Below, one piece after another: positions 24,728 through 33,384 of a DNA stretch of 64,000 nucleotides. Below the pieces are notes generated by a model. That model was not told the DNA's origin and ran no database searches. It saw only the letters and a program-made list of their open reading frames with translations. The stretch's first letter is position 1. Every line of letters starts with the position of its first letter. The position numbers were made by a program, and so were the translations under genes. Source of the stretch: DATCMH01 sp036563505. Lineage in GTDB: Bacteria; Pseudomonadota; Alphaproteobacteria; Rhizobiales; Beijerinckiaceae. The stretch lies in the NCBI GenBank assembly GCA_036563505.1, contig DATCMH010000002.1, positions 186,001-250,000 of the forward strand, in the 5' to 3' direction.

Positions 24728-25672
24728 ATGACGGGAAGCGACATCCTCTGCTTCGGCGAGCCCCTGATGGAGTTCGCGGAAGTCGAGCGCGGGGGCGAGC
24801 GGCTGATGCTCCCCGGCTTCGGCGGCGACACGATGAACGTCGCGGTGGCCGCCGCGCGCCAGGGCGCCCGGGTCGAGGTCTTCACCGCGCTGGGCGACGA
24901 CGCCTTCGGCCAGGATTTCCTTGATCTCTGGGACCGGGAGGGCATCACCCGCGACCGGGTGATCCGCCGCACGGATGCCGGCACCGGCCTCTACTTCATC
25001 ACCTATAGCCCCGAGGGCCACGTCTTCTCCTATGCCCGGGCCGGCTCCGCCGCGAGCCGCGTCGGGCCCGACGACGTGCCCCACGACCGCATCCGGGCGA
25101 CGCGCGCGCTCCACGTGTCGGGCATCAGCCAGGCCATCAGCCAGAGCGCCTGCGACGCGGTCTTCGCCTCCTTACGCACGGCGAAAGAGGCCGGGGTTCT
25201 CGTTTCCTACGACACCAATCTGCGCCTCAAGCTCTGGCCCCTCGACCGGGCCCGGGCCGTGATCCACGAGAGCCTGCGCCTTGCCGACATCGCCCGGCCC
25301 GGCCTGGACGACGCGCGCCTGCTGACCGGCCTCGACACGCCGGACGAGGTTGCCGACTATTATCTCAGCCTCGGCCCTTCCATCGTCGCCCTCACCCTCG
25401 GCGCGGAGGGCTGCCTCGTCGCGACGCGAACCGAGCGGCGCCGGGTGCCGGGGATCAAGGTCGCGGCCGTTGACGCCTCGGGCGCCGGCGACACGTTCGG
25501 CGGCGCATTTCTGGCTCAATACCTGACGAGCGGCGACCCTTTCGCGGCAGCGCGCCACGCCAACGTCGCCGCGGCCCTTCAGACGCAGGGGCGGGGCGCC
25601 GTCGCCCCCATGCCCCGACGCGACGAGGTGCTCGCCGCCCTCGCGCGAGCCGGACAGGAGACCACCCGATGA
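24728..25672 (+). CDS. kdgK: PfkB-family sugar kinase, probable 2-keto-3-deoxygluconate kinase
   Basis: A 314-residue PfkB/ribokinase-fold kinase. The N-terminal FGEPLMEFAEVERGGERL and GGDTMNVAVAAARQGARV motif and the C-terminal GAGDTFGGAFLAQYL (catalytic Asp in the DASGAGDTFGG loop) are clear. KDG kinase makes 2-keto-3-deoxy-6-phosphogluconate. The overlapping downstream gene is KDPG aldolase, which uses that product, so the assignment is strongly supported by context. GGAGCGGGAGAGGCG precedes the ATG. Confidence 0.9.
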   Translation: MTGSDILCFGEPLMEFAEVERGGERLMLPGFGGDTMNVAVAAARQGARVEVFTALGDDAFGQDFLDLWDREGITRDRVIRRTDAGTGLYFITYSPEGHVFSYARAGSAASRVGPDDVPHDRIRATRALHVSGISQAISQSACDAVFASLRTAKEAGVLVSYDTNLRLKLWPLDRARAVIHESLRLADIARPGLDDARLLTGLDTPDEVADYYLSLGPSIVALTLGAEGCLVATRTERRRVPGIKVAAVDASGAGDTFGGAFLAQYLTSGDPFAAARHANVAAALQTQGRGAVAPMPRRDEVLAALARAGQETTR

Positions 25673-26331
25673 GCAGCGCCGCTTCGGACCGCGAGACGCA
25701 GGCCCGCACCCTTCTCGCGCGGCGCCCGGTGATCCCGGTCCTCACCTTCAGGGATGCCGCGGAGGGGATCGCGGTCGCCCGGGCGCTCGTCGCCGGCGGG
25801 CTCGACGTGCTCGAAGTGACGCTTCGGACCCCGGCCGCGCTCGACGCCATTCGCGCCGTGGCGGCCGAGGTCGAGGGCGCGACGGTGGGCGCGGGCACGG
25901 TGCTCTCGGCCGACCAGGCGCGCGCCGCCGAAGAGGCTGGCGCGCGCTTCCTCGTCTCGCCCGGCGCGACGCCGGCGCTGCTGGCAGCAGGGGACGATAC
26001 CGGCCTGCCCTGGCTCTACGGCGCGGCGACGGTCTCGGAGGCGATGCTTTTGCGCGAGCGCGGGCGGCGGTTCCTGAAGTTCTTCCCGGCCGAGCAGAGC
26101 GGCGGCGCGAAGGCGCTCAAAGGCTTCGCGCCCGTTCTCCCCGATCTCGTGTTCTGTCCCACGGGCGGCGTCGACGCCGCCAAGGCTCCCGACTACCTGG
26201 CGCTGCCCAACGTGTCGACCGTCGGCGGCTCCTGGATCGTCCCGGCCCAGGCCGTGGCGGCGGGCGATTTCGCGACGATCACGCGGCTCGCGCGGGAAGC
26301 GGCGGGGCTGGCACGGCCTGGGATGGCCTGA
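25669..26331 (+). CDS. eda: KDPG (2-dehydro-3-deoxyphosphogluconate) aldolase
   Basis: A 220-residue class I aldolase splitting KDPG (or KHG) into pyruvate and glyceraldehyde 3-phosphate. Motifs: RRPVIPVLTF, GGLDVLEVTLRTPAALDAI (catalytic Glu), GAGTVLSADQA, FLVSPGATPALL, RRFLKFFPAEQSGG (Schiff-base Lys region) and CPTGGVDA. The ATG overlaps the kdgK stop (ATGA), so the pair forms an operon for hexuronate or Entner-Doudoroff carbon entry. Confidence 0.95.
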   Translation: MSSAASDRETQARTLLARRPVIPVLTFRDAAEGIAVARALVAGGLDVLEVTLRTPAALDAIRAVAAEVEGATVGAGTVLSADQARAAEEAGARFLVSPGATPALLAAGDDTGLPWLYGAATVSEAMLLRERGRRFLKFFPAEQSGGAKALKGFAPVLPDLVFCPTGGVDAAKAPDYLALPNVSTVGGSWIVPAQAVAAGDFATITRLAREAAGLARPGMA

Positions 26332-26352
26332 GGCGAAGGCAATATTTCAGCT

Positions 26353-26464
26353 GTCATTCCGGGGCCGCGCAGCGGAGCCCGGAATCCACGACCGGGTGAG
26401 CGACTGCGAGCAGCATCCGGCCCAGTCGTGGGTTCCGGGCTCGCCTGCGGCGCCCCGGAATGAC
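26353..26464. repeat. Dyad repeat family A, copy 3
   Basis: A 112 bp inverted repeat between the convergent eda (plus) and pcaG (minus) genes. It begins GTCATTCCGGGGCCGCGCAG and ends CGCCCCGGAATGAC; inner arms GCCCGGAATCCACGAC and GTCGTGGGTTCCGGGC pair with one mismatch. It could serve as a bidirectional terminator here, though the copies at other loci are not all between convergent genes. Confidence 0.9.
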
Positions 26465-26474
26465 AGCGCCCCAT

Positions 26475-27104
26475 TTACACGTCGAAGAACACGGTCTCGC
26501 GTTCGCCCTGGAGGTGGATGTCGAACACGTACACGATCCCGTCCGCCCGCTCCTCGCGGTGGCCGATGAGTGTCAGTCGCCGGCTCGGCTGCTCGATGAT
26601 GGCGAGCACGGGATCGGCCGCATTCGCCTCGGCCTCGTCCGAAAAGTACATCCGGGTCGAGAGCCCCACGTTGATGCCGCGCGCCGCGAGCCAGAGACTG
26701 ACGTGCGGCGCCATCGGCTTGTACCCGTGCCGGCCGGCGACGCGCCCCGGCTTCACCGTCTCGAAGCGGAAGAGCCCCGTCGCGAAATCCGTGCCCGTGC
26801 GGCCGAAGCCGGAGAACGCCGGATCGGGCGCCTGACCCTCCCGCGCGTCTGCCGGGTGCGGGTAGCGGCCCTGCGCATCCGCCTGCCAGAGCTCGATCAG
26901 CACGTCGCGGCAGGGCGAGCCCGTGCCGTCGAACACGCGCCCCTCGATCGCGATGCGCTCGCCTTGCGTTCGGTTCGAGACGAGCACGTTCGAGGCGATC
27001 GGCGCCATGCCGGACAGCCCGACCCGGTCCGGCAACAGACCGATATGCAGGAAGGGCCCTGCGGTCTGGGACGGCGTCTCGGGGATGTAGGGAAGGCGCG
27101 TCAT
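26475..27104 (-). CDS. pcaG: Protocatechuate 3,4-dioxygenase alpha subunit
   Basis: The 209-residue non-catalytic subunit of the Fe(III) intradiol dioxygenase that opens protocatechuate to beta-carboxy-cis,cis-muconate. Segments PSQTAGPFLHIGLLPD, IELWQADAQGRYPHP and KPMAPHVSLWLAARGINVG fit PcaG. The ATG at 27104 lies 2 nt after the pcaH stop. The rest of the protocatechuate branch (pcaB, pcaC, pcaD, pcaQ) is not in this window. Confidence 0.94.
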   Translation of the reverse strand: MTRLPYIPETPSQTAGPFLHIGLLPDRVGLSGMAPIASNVLVSNRTQGERIAIEGRVFDGTGSPCRDVLIELWQADAQGRYPHPADAREGQAPDPAFSGFGRTGTDFATGLFRFETVKPGRVAGRHGYKPMAPHVSLWLAARGINVGLSTRMYFSDEAEANAADPVLAIIEQPSRRLTLIGHREERADGIVYVFDIHLQGERETVFFDV

Positions 27105-27106
27105 CT

Positions 27107-27835
27107 CTAGCCCCCGTGCAGCCGGTTCTCGAACAAGGTCTGGCGTGAGCCGCGCAGGACGATGTCGAAGCGATAGGCGAGGCAGTCGAGGGGCACCTGT
27201 GCCTCGAAATCGAGGAGCGCCACGAGCCGCATCATCGCTGCCTCGTCCGGCACCGTGTGGGCGATGACGTCGCGGGTGAGCAAAGGGTCGCCCTCGAAGT
27301 ACATCTGCGTGATGAGGCGCTGGGCAAAGCCCGACCCGAACACGGAGAAGTGGATATGGGCCGGGCGCCAGGAGTTCACGTGATTGCGGAACGGGTAGGC
27401 CCCGGGCTTCACGGTGCGGAAGTAGTAGTAGCCCTCATCATCGGTGAGCGCCCGGCCGCAGCCGCCGAAGTTCGGATCGAGGGGAGCGAGATAACGGTCG
27501 TTTGGGTGACGATAGCGCCCGCCGGCATTGGCTTGCCAAACCTCGACGAGGGTGTTCGGCACGCCCCGGCCCGAGCCGTCGCGCACGTGGCCGTGGACGA
27601 TGATGCGCTCGCCGATGGGCTCCTGCCCCTGCGCCGCGTTCAGGATCAGGTCGTGGTCGAGGGGCCCGAGCTGGTCGCGGCGGAAGGTCGGCCCCGTTAC
27701 CTCGGAGAGGGAGTTCTGCAAGGACCAGAGCGGGATGCGGGGCGAGCGCAGGACGCTCGTCTTGTAGGTCGGCGTCAGCGCCGGCGGATGCTGGCGCCCG
27801 TCGCGGGGGACGAACTCGTAAGGGGGCTCGGCCAC
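27107..27835 (-). CDS. pcaH: Protocatechuate 3,4-dioxygenase beta subunit
   Basis: The 242-residue Fe-binding subunit. Iron ligands can be placed in GGRYRHPNDRYL (Tyr), KPGAYPFRNH (Tyr) and RPAHIHFSVFG (both His). The start is GTG 27835 with AAGGAG upstream. It is co-transcribed with pcaG, and a short-chain dehydrogenase follows upstream with a 32 nt gap, so all three may form one unit. Confidence 0.95.
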   Translation of the reverse strand: MAEPPYEFVPRDGRQHPPALTPTYKTSVLRSPRIPLWSLQNSLSEVTGPTFRRDQLGPLDHDLILNAAQGQEPIGERIIVHGHVRDGSGRGVPNTLVEVWQANAGGRYRHPNDRYLAPLDPNFGGCGRALTDDEGYYYFRTVKPGAYPFRNHVNSWRPAHIHFSVFGSGFAQRLITQMYFEGDPLLTRDVIAHTVPDEAAMMRLVALLDFEAQVPLDCLAYRFDIVLRGSRQTLFENRLHGG

Positions 27836-27867
27836 GGCGTCGCTCCTTGAGGTTTCGGAGATGTGGC

Positions 27868-28620
27868 TCAGCCGCGCCCGACGAAGGGCATCTTGGTCGC
27901 CATCACGGTCATGAAGAGGACGTTGGCCTCGAGCGGCAGGCCCGCCATGTGGACGACGGCGTTCGCGACGTGCTCGACATCCATGAGCGGTTCGGCGCGG
28001 ATCGAGCCGTCGGCCTGGGGCACGCCGTCCGCCATCTTGCGGGCCATATCCGTCTCGGCGTTGCCGATGTCGATCTGACCGACGGCGATGTCGTATTTGC
28101 GCCCGTCAAGCGACAGCGAGCGGGTGAGCCCGGAGACGGCGTGCTTTGTGGCGGTATAGGGCGCCGAGTTCGGCCGCGGCGCATAGGCCGAGATCGAGCC
28201 GTTGTTGATGATCCGCCCGCCCTGGGGGTCCTGCGCCTTCATCAGGCGGAAGGCGCCCTGCGCGCACAGGAACGAGCCCGTCAGATTGGCGTCCACCACT
28301 GCCTTCCACTGCTCGTAGGTGAGATCTTCCATAGGGATCGCCGGGGCGCCCGTGCCGGCGTTGTTGAAGAGCAGGTCGAGCCGCCCGAAACGCTCGCGGA
28401 TCGCGGCGAAAAGGCGATCGACGGAGACCGGATCGCCGACATCGGTCGCGACGGGCAGCGCCTGCCCGCCCCCGGCCTCGATTGAAGCGGCCACCTCGCG
28501 CAGGGCCTCCTCGCGCCGGGCGGCCAGCACCACGGCGAAGCCCGCCCGCGCGAGCGCTTCGGCCGCGGCGCGGCCGATGCCGGATCCGGCTCCCGTCACG
28601 AGCGCGATCTTGGCCGCCAT
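27868..28620 (-). CDS. Short-chain dehydrogenase/reductase (SDR)
   Basis: A 250-residue classical SDR: NAD(P) motif VTGAGSGIGRAAAEAL, LLFNNAGTG, the active-site Ser in NNGSISAYAP and YTATKHAVSGLT (Tyr-x-x-x-Lys). The substrate is unknown. ATG 28620 is preferred over ATG 28626 because GGAGA lies 7 nt upstream of it. The next genes downstream on this strand are pcaH and pcaG. Confidence 0.9.
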   Translation of the reverse strand: MAAKIALVTGAGSGIGRAAAEALARAGFAVVLAARREEALREVAASIEAGGGQALPVATDVGDPVSVDRLFAAIRERFGRLDLLFNNAGTGAPAIPMEDLTYEQWKAVVDANLTGSFLCAQGAFRLMKAQDPQGGRIINNGSISAYAPRPNSAPYTATKHAVSGLTRSLSLDGRKYDIAVGQIDIGNAETDMARKMADGVPQADGSIRAEPLMDVEHVANAVVHMAGLPLEANVLFMTVMATKMPFVGRG

Positions 28621-28808
28621 GCCCATTCTCCTTCGATCGTTGGAGCCGACGCAGCGGAGCCGGCCCGCACCCACCCTTCCTGCCGCCCGGGCCAACGTCA
28701 ACCGGCTCTGCGCAGGCCTGCCGTGCATGGGCTGCCCGCAAGGGCCGTTGCGGCGTCAGGCCACCGGGGCCAGAGTGCCGCACCGACAGGCGCCAGGAGA
28801 GCACCCGC

Positions 28809-29879
28809 ATGCCCAAGAGCTATCGCATCGCCGTGATCCCGGGCGACGGCATCGGCAAGGAGGTCGTGCCGGAGGGCGTGCGCGTGCTGGAAGCGGTGGC
28901 CCGGCGCCACGGCTTCCGCCTTGAGCAGGACTGGTTCGACTTCTCGTCCTACGATTACTACGCCAAGCACGGGACGATGCTGCCGGAGGACTGGAAGGAG
29001 CAGATCGGCTCGCACGACGCCATCTTCTTCGGCGCGGTGGGCTGGCCCGAGAAGATCCCAGACCACGTCTCGCTTTGGGGCTCGCTCCTGCAGTTCCGGC
29101 GTGCCTTCGACCAATACGTCAACCTTCGCCCCGTGCGCCTGATGCCCGGCGTCCCCTGCCCGCTGGCGGGCCGCAAGCCCGGCGACATCGATTTCTGGGT
29201 CGTGCGCGAGAACACGGAGGGCGAGTATTCCTCCATCGGCGGGCGCATGTTCCCCGGCACCGAGCGGGAGGTCGTCATCCAGGAGACGGTGATGACCCGG
29301 ATCGGCGTCGACCGGGTGCTCAAATTCGCCTTTGACCTCGCGCAGCGGCGCGCGAAGAAGCACCTGACCTCGGCGACGAAGTCGAACGGCATCTCGATCA
29401 CGATGCCTTACTGGGACGAGCGGGTGGAGGCGATGGCGGCGTCCTACCCGGACGTGACGTGGGACAAGTTCCACATCGACATCCTCACCGCTCATTTCGT
29501 GCTGCATCCGGACTGGTTCGACGTGGTGGTGGCCTCGAACCTGTTCGGCGACATCCTCTCGGACCTCGGGCCCGCCTGCACGGGCACCATCGGTATTGCG
29601 CCATCGGCCAACATCAATCCGGAGAGCGCCTTCCCGTCCCTCTTCGAGCCGGTGCACGGTTCGGCGCCCGACATCGCGGGCCAGGGCATCGCCAACCCGA
29701 TCGGTCAGATCTGGTCCGGCGCCATGATGCTGGAGCATTTAGGCGAGCGCGACGCCGCGGCCGAGATCGTGTCCGCCGTCGAGCGCACCCTGGCCGAACG
29801 GACGCTGCGCACCCGGGATCTCGGCGGCAACGCGGACACCGCGGCCTGCGGCAAGGCCGTGGAAGAGATGCTCGGCTAG
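28809..29879 (+). CDS. ttuC: Tartrate dehydrogenase / D-malate dehydrogenase (decarboxylating)
   Basis: A 356-residue member of the isocitrate/isopropylmalate dehydrogenase family. The tartrate dehydrogenase subgroup is indicated by FDFSSYDYYAKHGTMLPEDW, FFGAVGWPEKIPDHVSLWGS, FWVVRENTEGEYSSIGGRM and VVASNLFGDILSDLGPAC (metal-binding Asp residues). It oxidatively decarboxylates tartrate or D-malate with NAD. ATG 28809 gives MPKSYRIAVIPGDGIGKEVV. It is separated by 92 bp from the GMC oxidoreductase downstream. Confidence 0.88.
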   Translation: MPKSYRIAVIPGDGIGKEVVPEGVRVLEAVARRHGFRLEQDWFDFSSYDYYAKHGTMLPEDWKEQIGSHDAIFFGAVGWPEKIPDHVSLWGSLLQFRRAFDQYVNLRPVRLMPGVPCPLAGRKPGDIDFWVVRENTEGEYSSIGGRMFPGTEREVVIQETVMTRIGVDRVLKFAFDLAQRRAKKHLTSATKSNGISITMPYWDERVEAMAASYPDVTWDKFHIDILTAHFVLHPDWFDVVVASNLFGDILSDLGPACTGTIGIAPSANINPESAFPSLFEPVHGSAPDIAGQGIANPIGQIWSGAMMLEHLGERDAAAEIVSAVERTLAERTLRTRDLGGNADTAACGKAVEEMLG

Positions 29880-29971
29880 GGCGTAACGCCCATGTGGCCG
29901 TGCGGCGCCGCCCCTCGCCGGAGCGGTCGCGTTTGGGCTAGCCTCTCGGAACATCGGGAACGGGAGGGAGC

Positions 29972-31594
29972 ATGACCGAGGCGGCGCAGGATTTCGGCAC
30001 CTATGACGCCGTGGTCGTGGGAGCAGGCTCGGCGGGATGCGTGCTCGCGAACCGCCTCTCCGCCGATCCGGCACGCCGGGTGCTGGTGCTCGAGGGCGGC
30101 GGGCACGACCGCTGGATCTGGTTCCACATCCCTGTCGGCTACCTCTTCGCCATCGGCAATCCGCGGGCCGACTGGATGTTCACTACAGCGCCGGAGCCCG
30201 GCTTGAACGGCCGGGCGCTGGCCTATCCGCGCGGAAAAGTCATCGGCGGCTCGTCGGCCATCAACGCCATGATCTACATGCGCGGTCAGGCCGCCGACTA
30301 CGACGGCTGGCGCCAGCTCGGCCTCGAGGGTTGGGGTTGGGACGACGTGCTGCCCTACTTTCTCAAGCACGAGGACCATGCCGACCCGCCGAACGAGTTT
30401 CACCGCTCGGGCGGCGAGTGGCGGGTCGAGAAGCCCAGGGTGCGCTGGGACATCCTCGACGCCGTGCGCGAGGCGGCGGTGGCAGCCGGCATCCCACGCA
30501 CCGACGACTTCAACACCGGCACCAACGAGGGCACGGGCTACTTCCAGGTCAACCAGAAGCGCGGCCGGCGCTGGAGCGCCGCGCGGGGTTTCCTCAAACC
30601 GGCCCTCAAGCGGTCGAACCTCCGGCTCGAGACCGGCGTCCACGTCGAGCGCGTCGCCATCGAGGGCGGACGCGCGACGGGGGTGATCTTCTCCCGCGGC
30701 GGGCAGCGCTACCGCGTGAACGCGCGAGAGGTCGTCCTCGCGGCGGGCGCCGTCGCGACGCCGCGCCTCCTCGAACTGTCCGGGATCGGCCAGGGCGAAC
30801 GCCTGCGGGAGTTAGGCATCCCCGTCGTGCACGACGCGCCCGGCGTCGGCGAGAACCTGCAGGACCATCTCCAGATCCGCCCCGTCTACCGGGTCGAGGG
30901 CGTGCGGACCTTGAACGAGGATTACACCAAGCTGTGGCGGCGCGGGCTGATGGGCCTCGAATACGCGCTGTTGCGCACCGGCCCCCTCACGATGGCGCCG
31001 TCCCAGCTCGGCGCTTTCGCGCGCTCTTCGCCGAACTACGCCACGCCCAACCTCCAGTTCCACTTTCAGCCGCTCTCGCTGGGCAAGTGGGGCGACGGCC
31101 TCGACCCCTTCCCCGCCTTCACCGCGAGCGTGTGCAACCTGCGCCCCCAGAGCCGGGGCGGCGTGCACGCGGCAAGCCCCGACCCTCAGGCGCCGCCCCA
31201 TATCCAGCCGAACTACCTGTCGGCCGAGGAGGACAGGCAGGTGGCGGTGGATGCCCTGAGGCTCACCCGCCGCATCGCTGCCCAGGCGCCTCTCGCCCGC
31301 TATCGCCCGCAGGAGGTCAAACCCGGACCGACCCTGACCACGGACGCGGATCTCCTCGCCGCGGCGGGCGACCTCGGCACCACCATCTTCCATCCCGTCG
31401 GAACGGCCCGCATGGGGCCCGACCACGAGCGCGGCGCCGTGCTCGATGCGCGGCTGCGCGTGCGGGGCGTCGAAGGCTTGCGGGTGATCGACGCCTCCGC
31501 CATGCCGCGGATCACCTCCGGCAACACCAATTCGCCGACGATCATGATCGCGGAGAAGGGCGCGGCGATGCTGATCGAGGATCTGGGGCGGTGA
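29972..31594 (+). CDS. GMC-family FAD oxidoreductase (choline/alcohol dehydrogenase-like)
   Basis: A 540-residue flavoenzyme. The N-terminal FAD motif is VVGAGSAGCVLANRLSADP. GMC signature regions PRGKVIGGSSAINAMIYMRG and VVLAAGAVATPRLLELSGIG are present, and the C-terminal active-site block is HPVGTARMG followed by NTNSPTIMIAEKGA. It probably oxidises an alcohol; the actual substrate cannot be told. GGGAGGGAG precedes the ATG. Confidence 0.92.
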   Translation: MTEAAQDFGTYDAVVVGAGSAGCVLANRLSADPARRVLVLEGGGHDRWIWFHIPVGYLFAIGNPRADWMFTTAPEPGLNGRALAYPRGKVIGGSSAINAMIYMRGQAADYDGWRQLGLEGWGWDDVLPYFLKHEDHADPPNEFHRSGGEWRVEKPRVRWDILDAVREAAVAAGIPRTDDFNTGTNEGTGYFQVNQKRGRRWSAARGFLKPALKRSNLRLETGVHVERVAIEGGRATGVIFSRGGQRYRVNAREVVLAAGAVATPRLLELSGIGQGERLRELGIPVVHDAPGVGENLQDHLQIRPVYRVEGVRTLNEDYTKLWRRGLMGLEYALLRTGPLTMAPSQLGAFARSSPNYATPNLQFHFQPLSLGKWGDGLDPFPAFTASVCNLRPQSRGGVHAASPDPQAPPHIQPNYLSAEEDRQVAVDALRLTRRIAAQAPLARYRPQEVKPGPTLTTDADLLAAAGDLGTTIFHPVGTARMGPDHERGAVLDARLRVRGVEGLRVIDASAMPRITSGNTNSPTIMIAEKGAAMLIEDLGR

Positions 31595-31626
31595 GCGGAA
31601 GCCATCCGCGTCGAGGAGCCGATCCC

Positions 31627-31980
31627 ATGATGACCGGAAAAGACTTGCGCCGGGTCGCCCTCGGGCTGGCCGGCACCACCGAAGCCGCGCATTTCGATCG
31701 CTCGGCCTTCAAGGTCACCCGAATCTACGCGACGCTGGCCGCGGACGGTCTGACCGCCAACCTCAAGGTCACGCCCGACGAGCAGGCCTTCAAGAGCCTG
31801 CTGGCACCCGAGGCGTTCCAGGCCGTCCCGAATGCCTGGGGCGCGCAAGGATGGACGACGATCCGCCTCGATCGCCTGACCGAGGCCGAACTCGCCGACG
31901 CGCTCGCGCTGGCATGGAGACACGCCGCGACGAAGACGACGCGCGCTTTGCGCCGGCGCTCCACCGGCCGAAGCGGGTAG
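31627..31980 (+). CDS. MmcQ/YjbR family protein
   Basis: A 117-residue small DNA-binding-like fold protein of the MmcQ/YjbR family: DLRRVALGLAGTTEAAHFDR, FKVTRIYATLAADG, LKVTPDEQAFKSLL and NAWGAQGWTTIRLDRLTEAE. ATG 31627 (MMTGKD) starts it, 32 nt after the GMC gene. The function of the family is not settled. Confidence 0.85.
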   Translation: MMTGKDLRRVALGLAGTTEAAHFDRSAFKVTRIYATLAADGLTANLKVTPDEQAFKSLLAPEAFQAVPNAWGAQGWTTIRLDRLTEAELADALALAWRHAATKTTRALRRRSTGRSG

Positions 31981-32119
31981 CCTGAGGTCGGACCGGCCGC
32001 GACGCCGAGGCCTGGGTGACATCGGCCTCGACCGCGTTCATGCTCCGTTCCGCGGGGGCGAATCACGGCGCAGCGTCGGGCCCTCGGCTCGACCAGAACA
32101 GAACGCCGGACCGGATCCC

Positions 32120-32608
32120 TTGCCCCTCCCCCGCCTCGACGCCCTCAGCCTTCCCGTCGACGGCCGCCAGTCGGCGACCGCGCTCGCCGTGGCGCTCGGC
32201 ACGCGGCGGCTCCTCGCCAGCCACGATTACTCCAGCCTGCCGGAGGTCACCCTCGCCTCGGGCCGCCGCGCCGACCTCCTGGCGCTCGGGCCGGACGGGG
32301 CTTTGTGGATCATCGAGATCAAGTCGAGCGTCGCCGATTTCCGCGCCGACGGGAAATGGCCGGACTACCGCGACTACTGCGACCGCTTCTTCTTCGCGGT
32401 GCCCGAGGATTTCCCGACGGAGATTCTCCCCGAAGATACGGGCCTCATCGTCGCCGACGCCTACGGCGCCGCGACCCTGCGCGAGGCGCCGGAGCACCGG
32501 CTCGCCGGCGCCCGCCGCAAGGCCGTGATGCTCCGCTTCGCCCACGCCGCCGCAGGCCGCCTCCACAGCCTCGTCGACCCGCAAGGGGCGAGCGGGCGGA
32601 TGGGATAG
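32120..32608 (+). CDS. mmcB: MmcB family DNA repair protein
   Basis: A 162-residue protein with a PD-(D/E)xK nuclease-like core: RRADLLALGPDGALWIIEIK, then SSVADFRADGKWPDYRDYCD. This pattern matches MmcB, which in Caulobacter belongs to the SOS-independent DNA damage response. The start is TTG 32120 at the beginning of the open frame. No other repair gene is adjacent. Confidence 0.85.
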   Translation: MPLPRLDALSLPVDGRQSATALAVALGTRRLLASHDYSSLPEVTLASGRRADLLALGPDGALWIIEIKSSVADFRADGKWPDYRDYCDRFFFAVPEDFPTEILPEDTGLIVADAYGAATLREAPEHRLAGARRKAVMLRFAHAAAGRLHSLVDPQGASGRMG

Positions 32609-32659
32609 CCGTCCGGCTTCGACGGCGAGAAGCCGGATCGCTGTTGCAGGACGCGAGCG

Positions 32660-32678
32660 GTATCTCCATTGTAGATAC
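32660..32678. promoter_or_regulatory. Palindrome upstream of the toxin-antitoxin pair
   Basis: GTATCTCCATTGTAGATAC: perfect 6 bp arms (GTATCT/AGATAC) with a 7 nt centre, 41 nt before the antitoxin ATG. It stands out from the GC-rich surroundings. MazE-type antitoxins with their toxins bind palindromes in their own promoters, so autoregulation is likely; binding is inference. Confidence 0.65.
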
Positions 32679-32718
32679 ATCGGAGTCCTGTGACGCCGCC
32701 GTTGAGAGGGTCGCATCG

Positions 32719-32964
32719 ATGAGGACGCAACTCGCGATGTGGGGCAACAGCCTCGCCCTGCGCATCCCGGCCTCGTTCGCGCGCGAGTTGGCAGCGGCGC
32801 CGGGGAGCGTCGCCGAGGTCACCATCCGCGACGGCGCGCTGGTGGTGAAGGTGGTGGACGAGGCGCCCGCCTACAGCCTCGACGAGCTGCTCGCCGGCCT
32901 ATCGGAGGAGAACCGGCACGAGGAAATCCCGACCGGCCCGGCCACCGGCGATGAGTTCGCCTGA
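32719..32964 (+). CDS. mazE: AbrB/MazE-family antitoxin
   Basis: An 81-residue protein with an N-terminal swapped-hairpin DNA-binding fold (MRTQLAMWGNSLALRIPASF, VTIRDGALVVKVV) and an acidic C-terminal tail (SLDELLAGLSEENRHEEIP) that would wrap the toxin. The stop codon overlaps the toxin start by one base (TGATG). The pair has a palindrome upstream. Confidence 0.9.
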   Translation: MRTQLAMWGNSLALRIPASFARELAAAPGSVAEVTIRDGALVVKVVDEAPAYSLDELLAGLSEENRHEEIPTGPATGDEFA

Positions 32965-33302
32965 TGCCGCATTGCCCGGATGTCGGCGAGATCGTCTGGC
33001 TGACGTTCGACCCCCAAGCCGGCCGTGAGCAGGCCGGCCGCCGCCCCGCCCTTGTCCTATCTCCGAAGCGGTACAATCAGATCGCGCGCCTGTGCATCCT
33101 GTGCCCGATCACCAACACGGTGCGCGGATGGCCGCTGGAAACGTCATTGAAGGACAGCGGCGCGAGCACCACGGGGGTCGTGCTCTGCGATCAGGTCAAG
33201 AGCCTGTCGTGGTTCGATCGGGATTGCTCCCTGATCGAGGTGTGTCCGCCCGGGATCGTCCTTGATGTGAAAGCCAAGATCAAAGCCCTGCTCGCGATCT
33301 GA
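32964..33302 (+). CDS. mazF: MazF/PemK-family toxin (endoribonuclease)
   Basis: A 112-residue toxin of the MazF/PemK fold, which cuts mRNA at short sequences. Motifs: GEIVWLTFDPQAGREQAGRR, PALVLSP, ILCPITNTVRGWP and VVLCDQVKSLSWFDRD. It is translationally coupled to the antitoxin. Length and motifs look complete, so the pair may be active. Confidence 0.92.
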   Translation: MPHCPDVGEIVWLTFDPQAGREQAGRRPALVLSPKRYNQIARLCILCPITNTVRGWPLETSLKDSGASTTGVVLCDQVKSLSWFDRDCSLIEVCPPGIVLDVKAKIKALLAI

Positions 33303-33384
33303 CGGCTCGCGTCGCGGCGCGGACGTGCTTGCCGCTTTCATAACCTGCTCGGCTTCTTGGCCCAGCGGCGGTCTCCCCTTTGCG

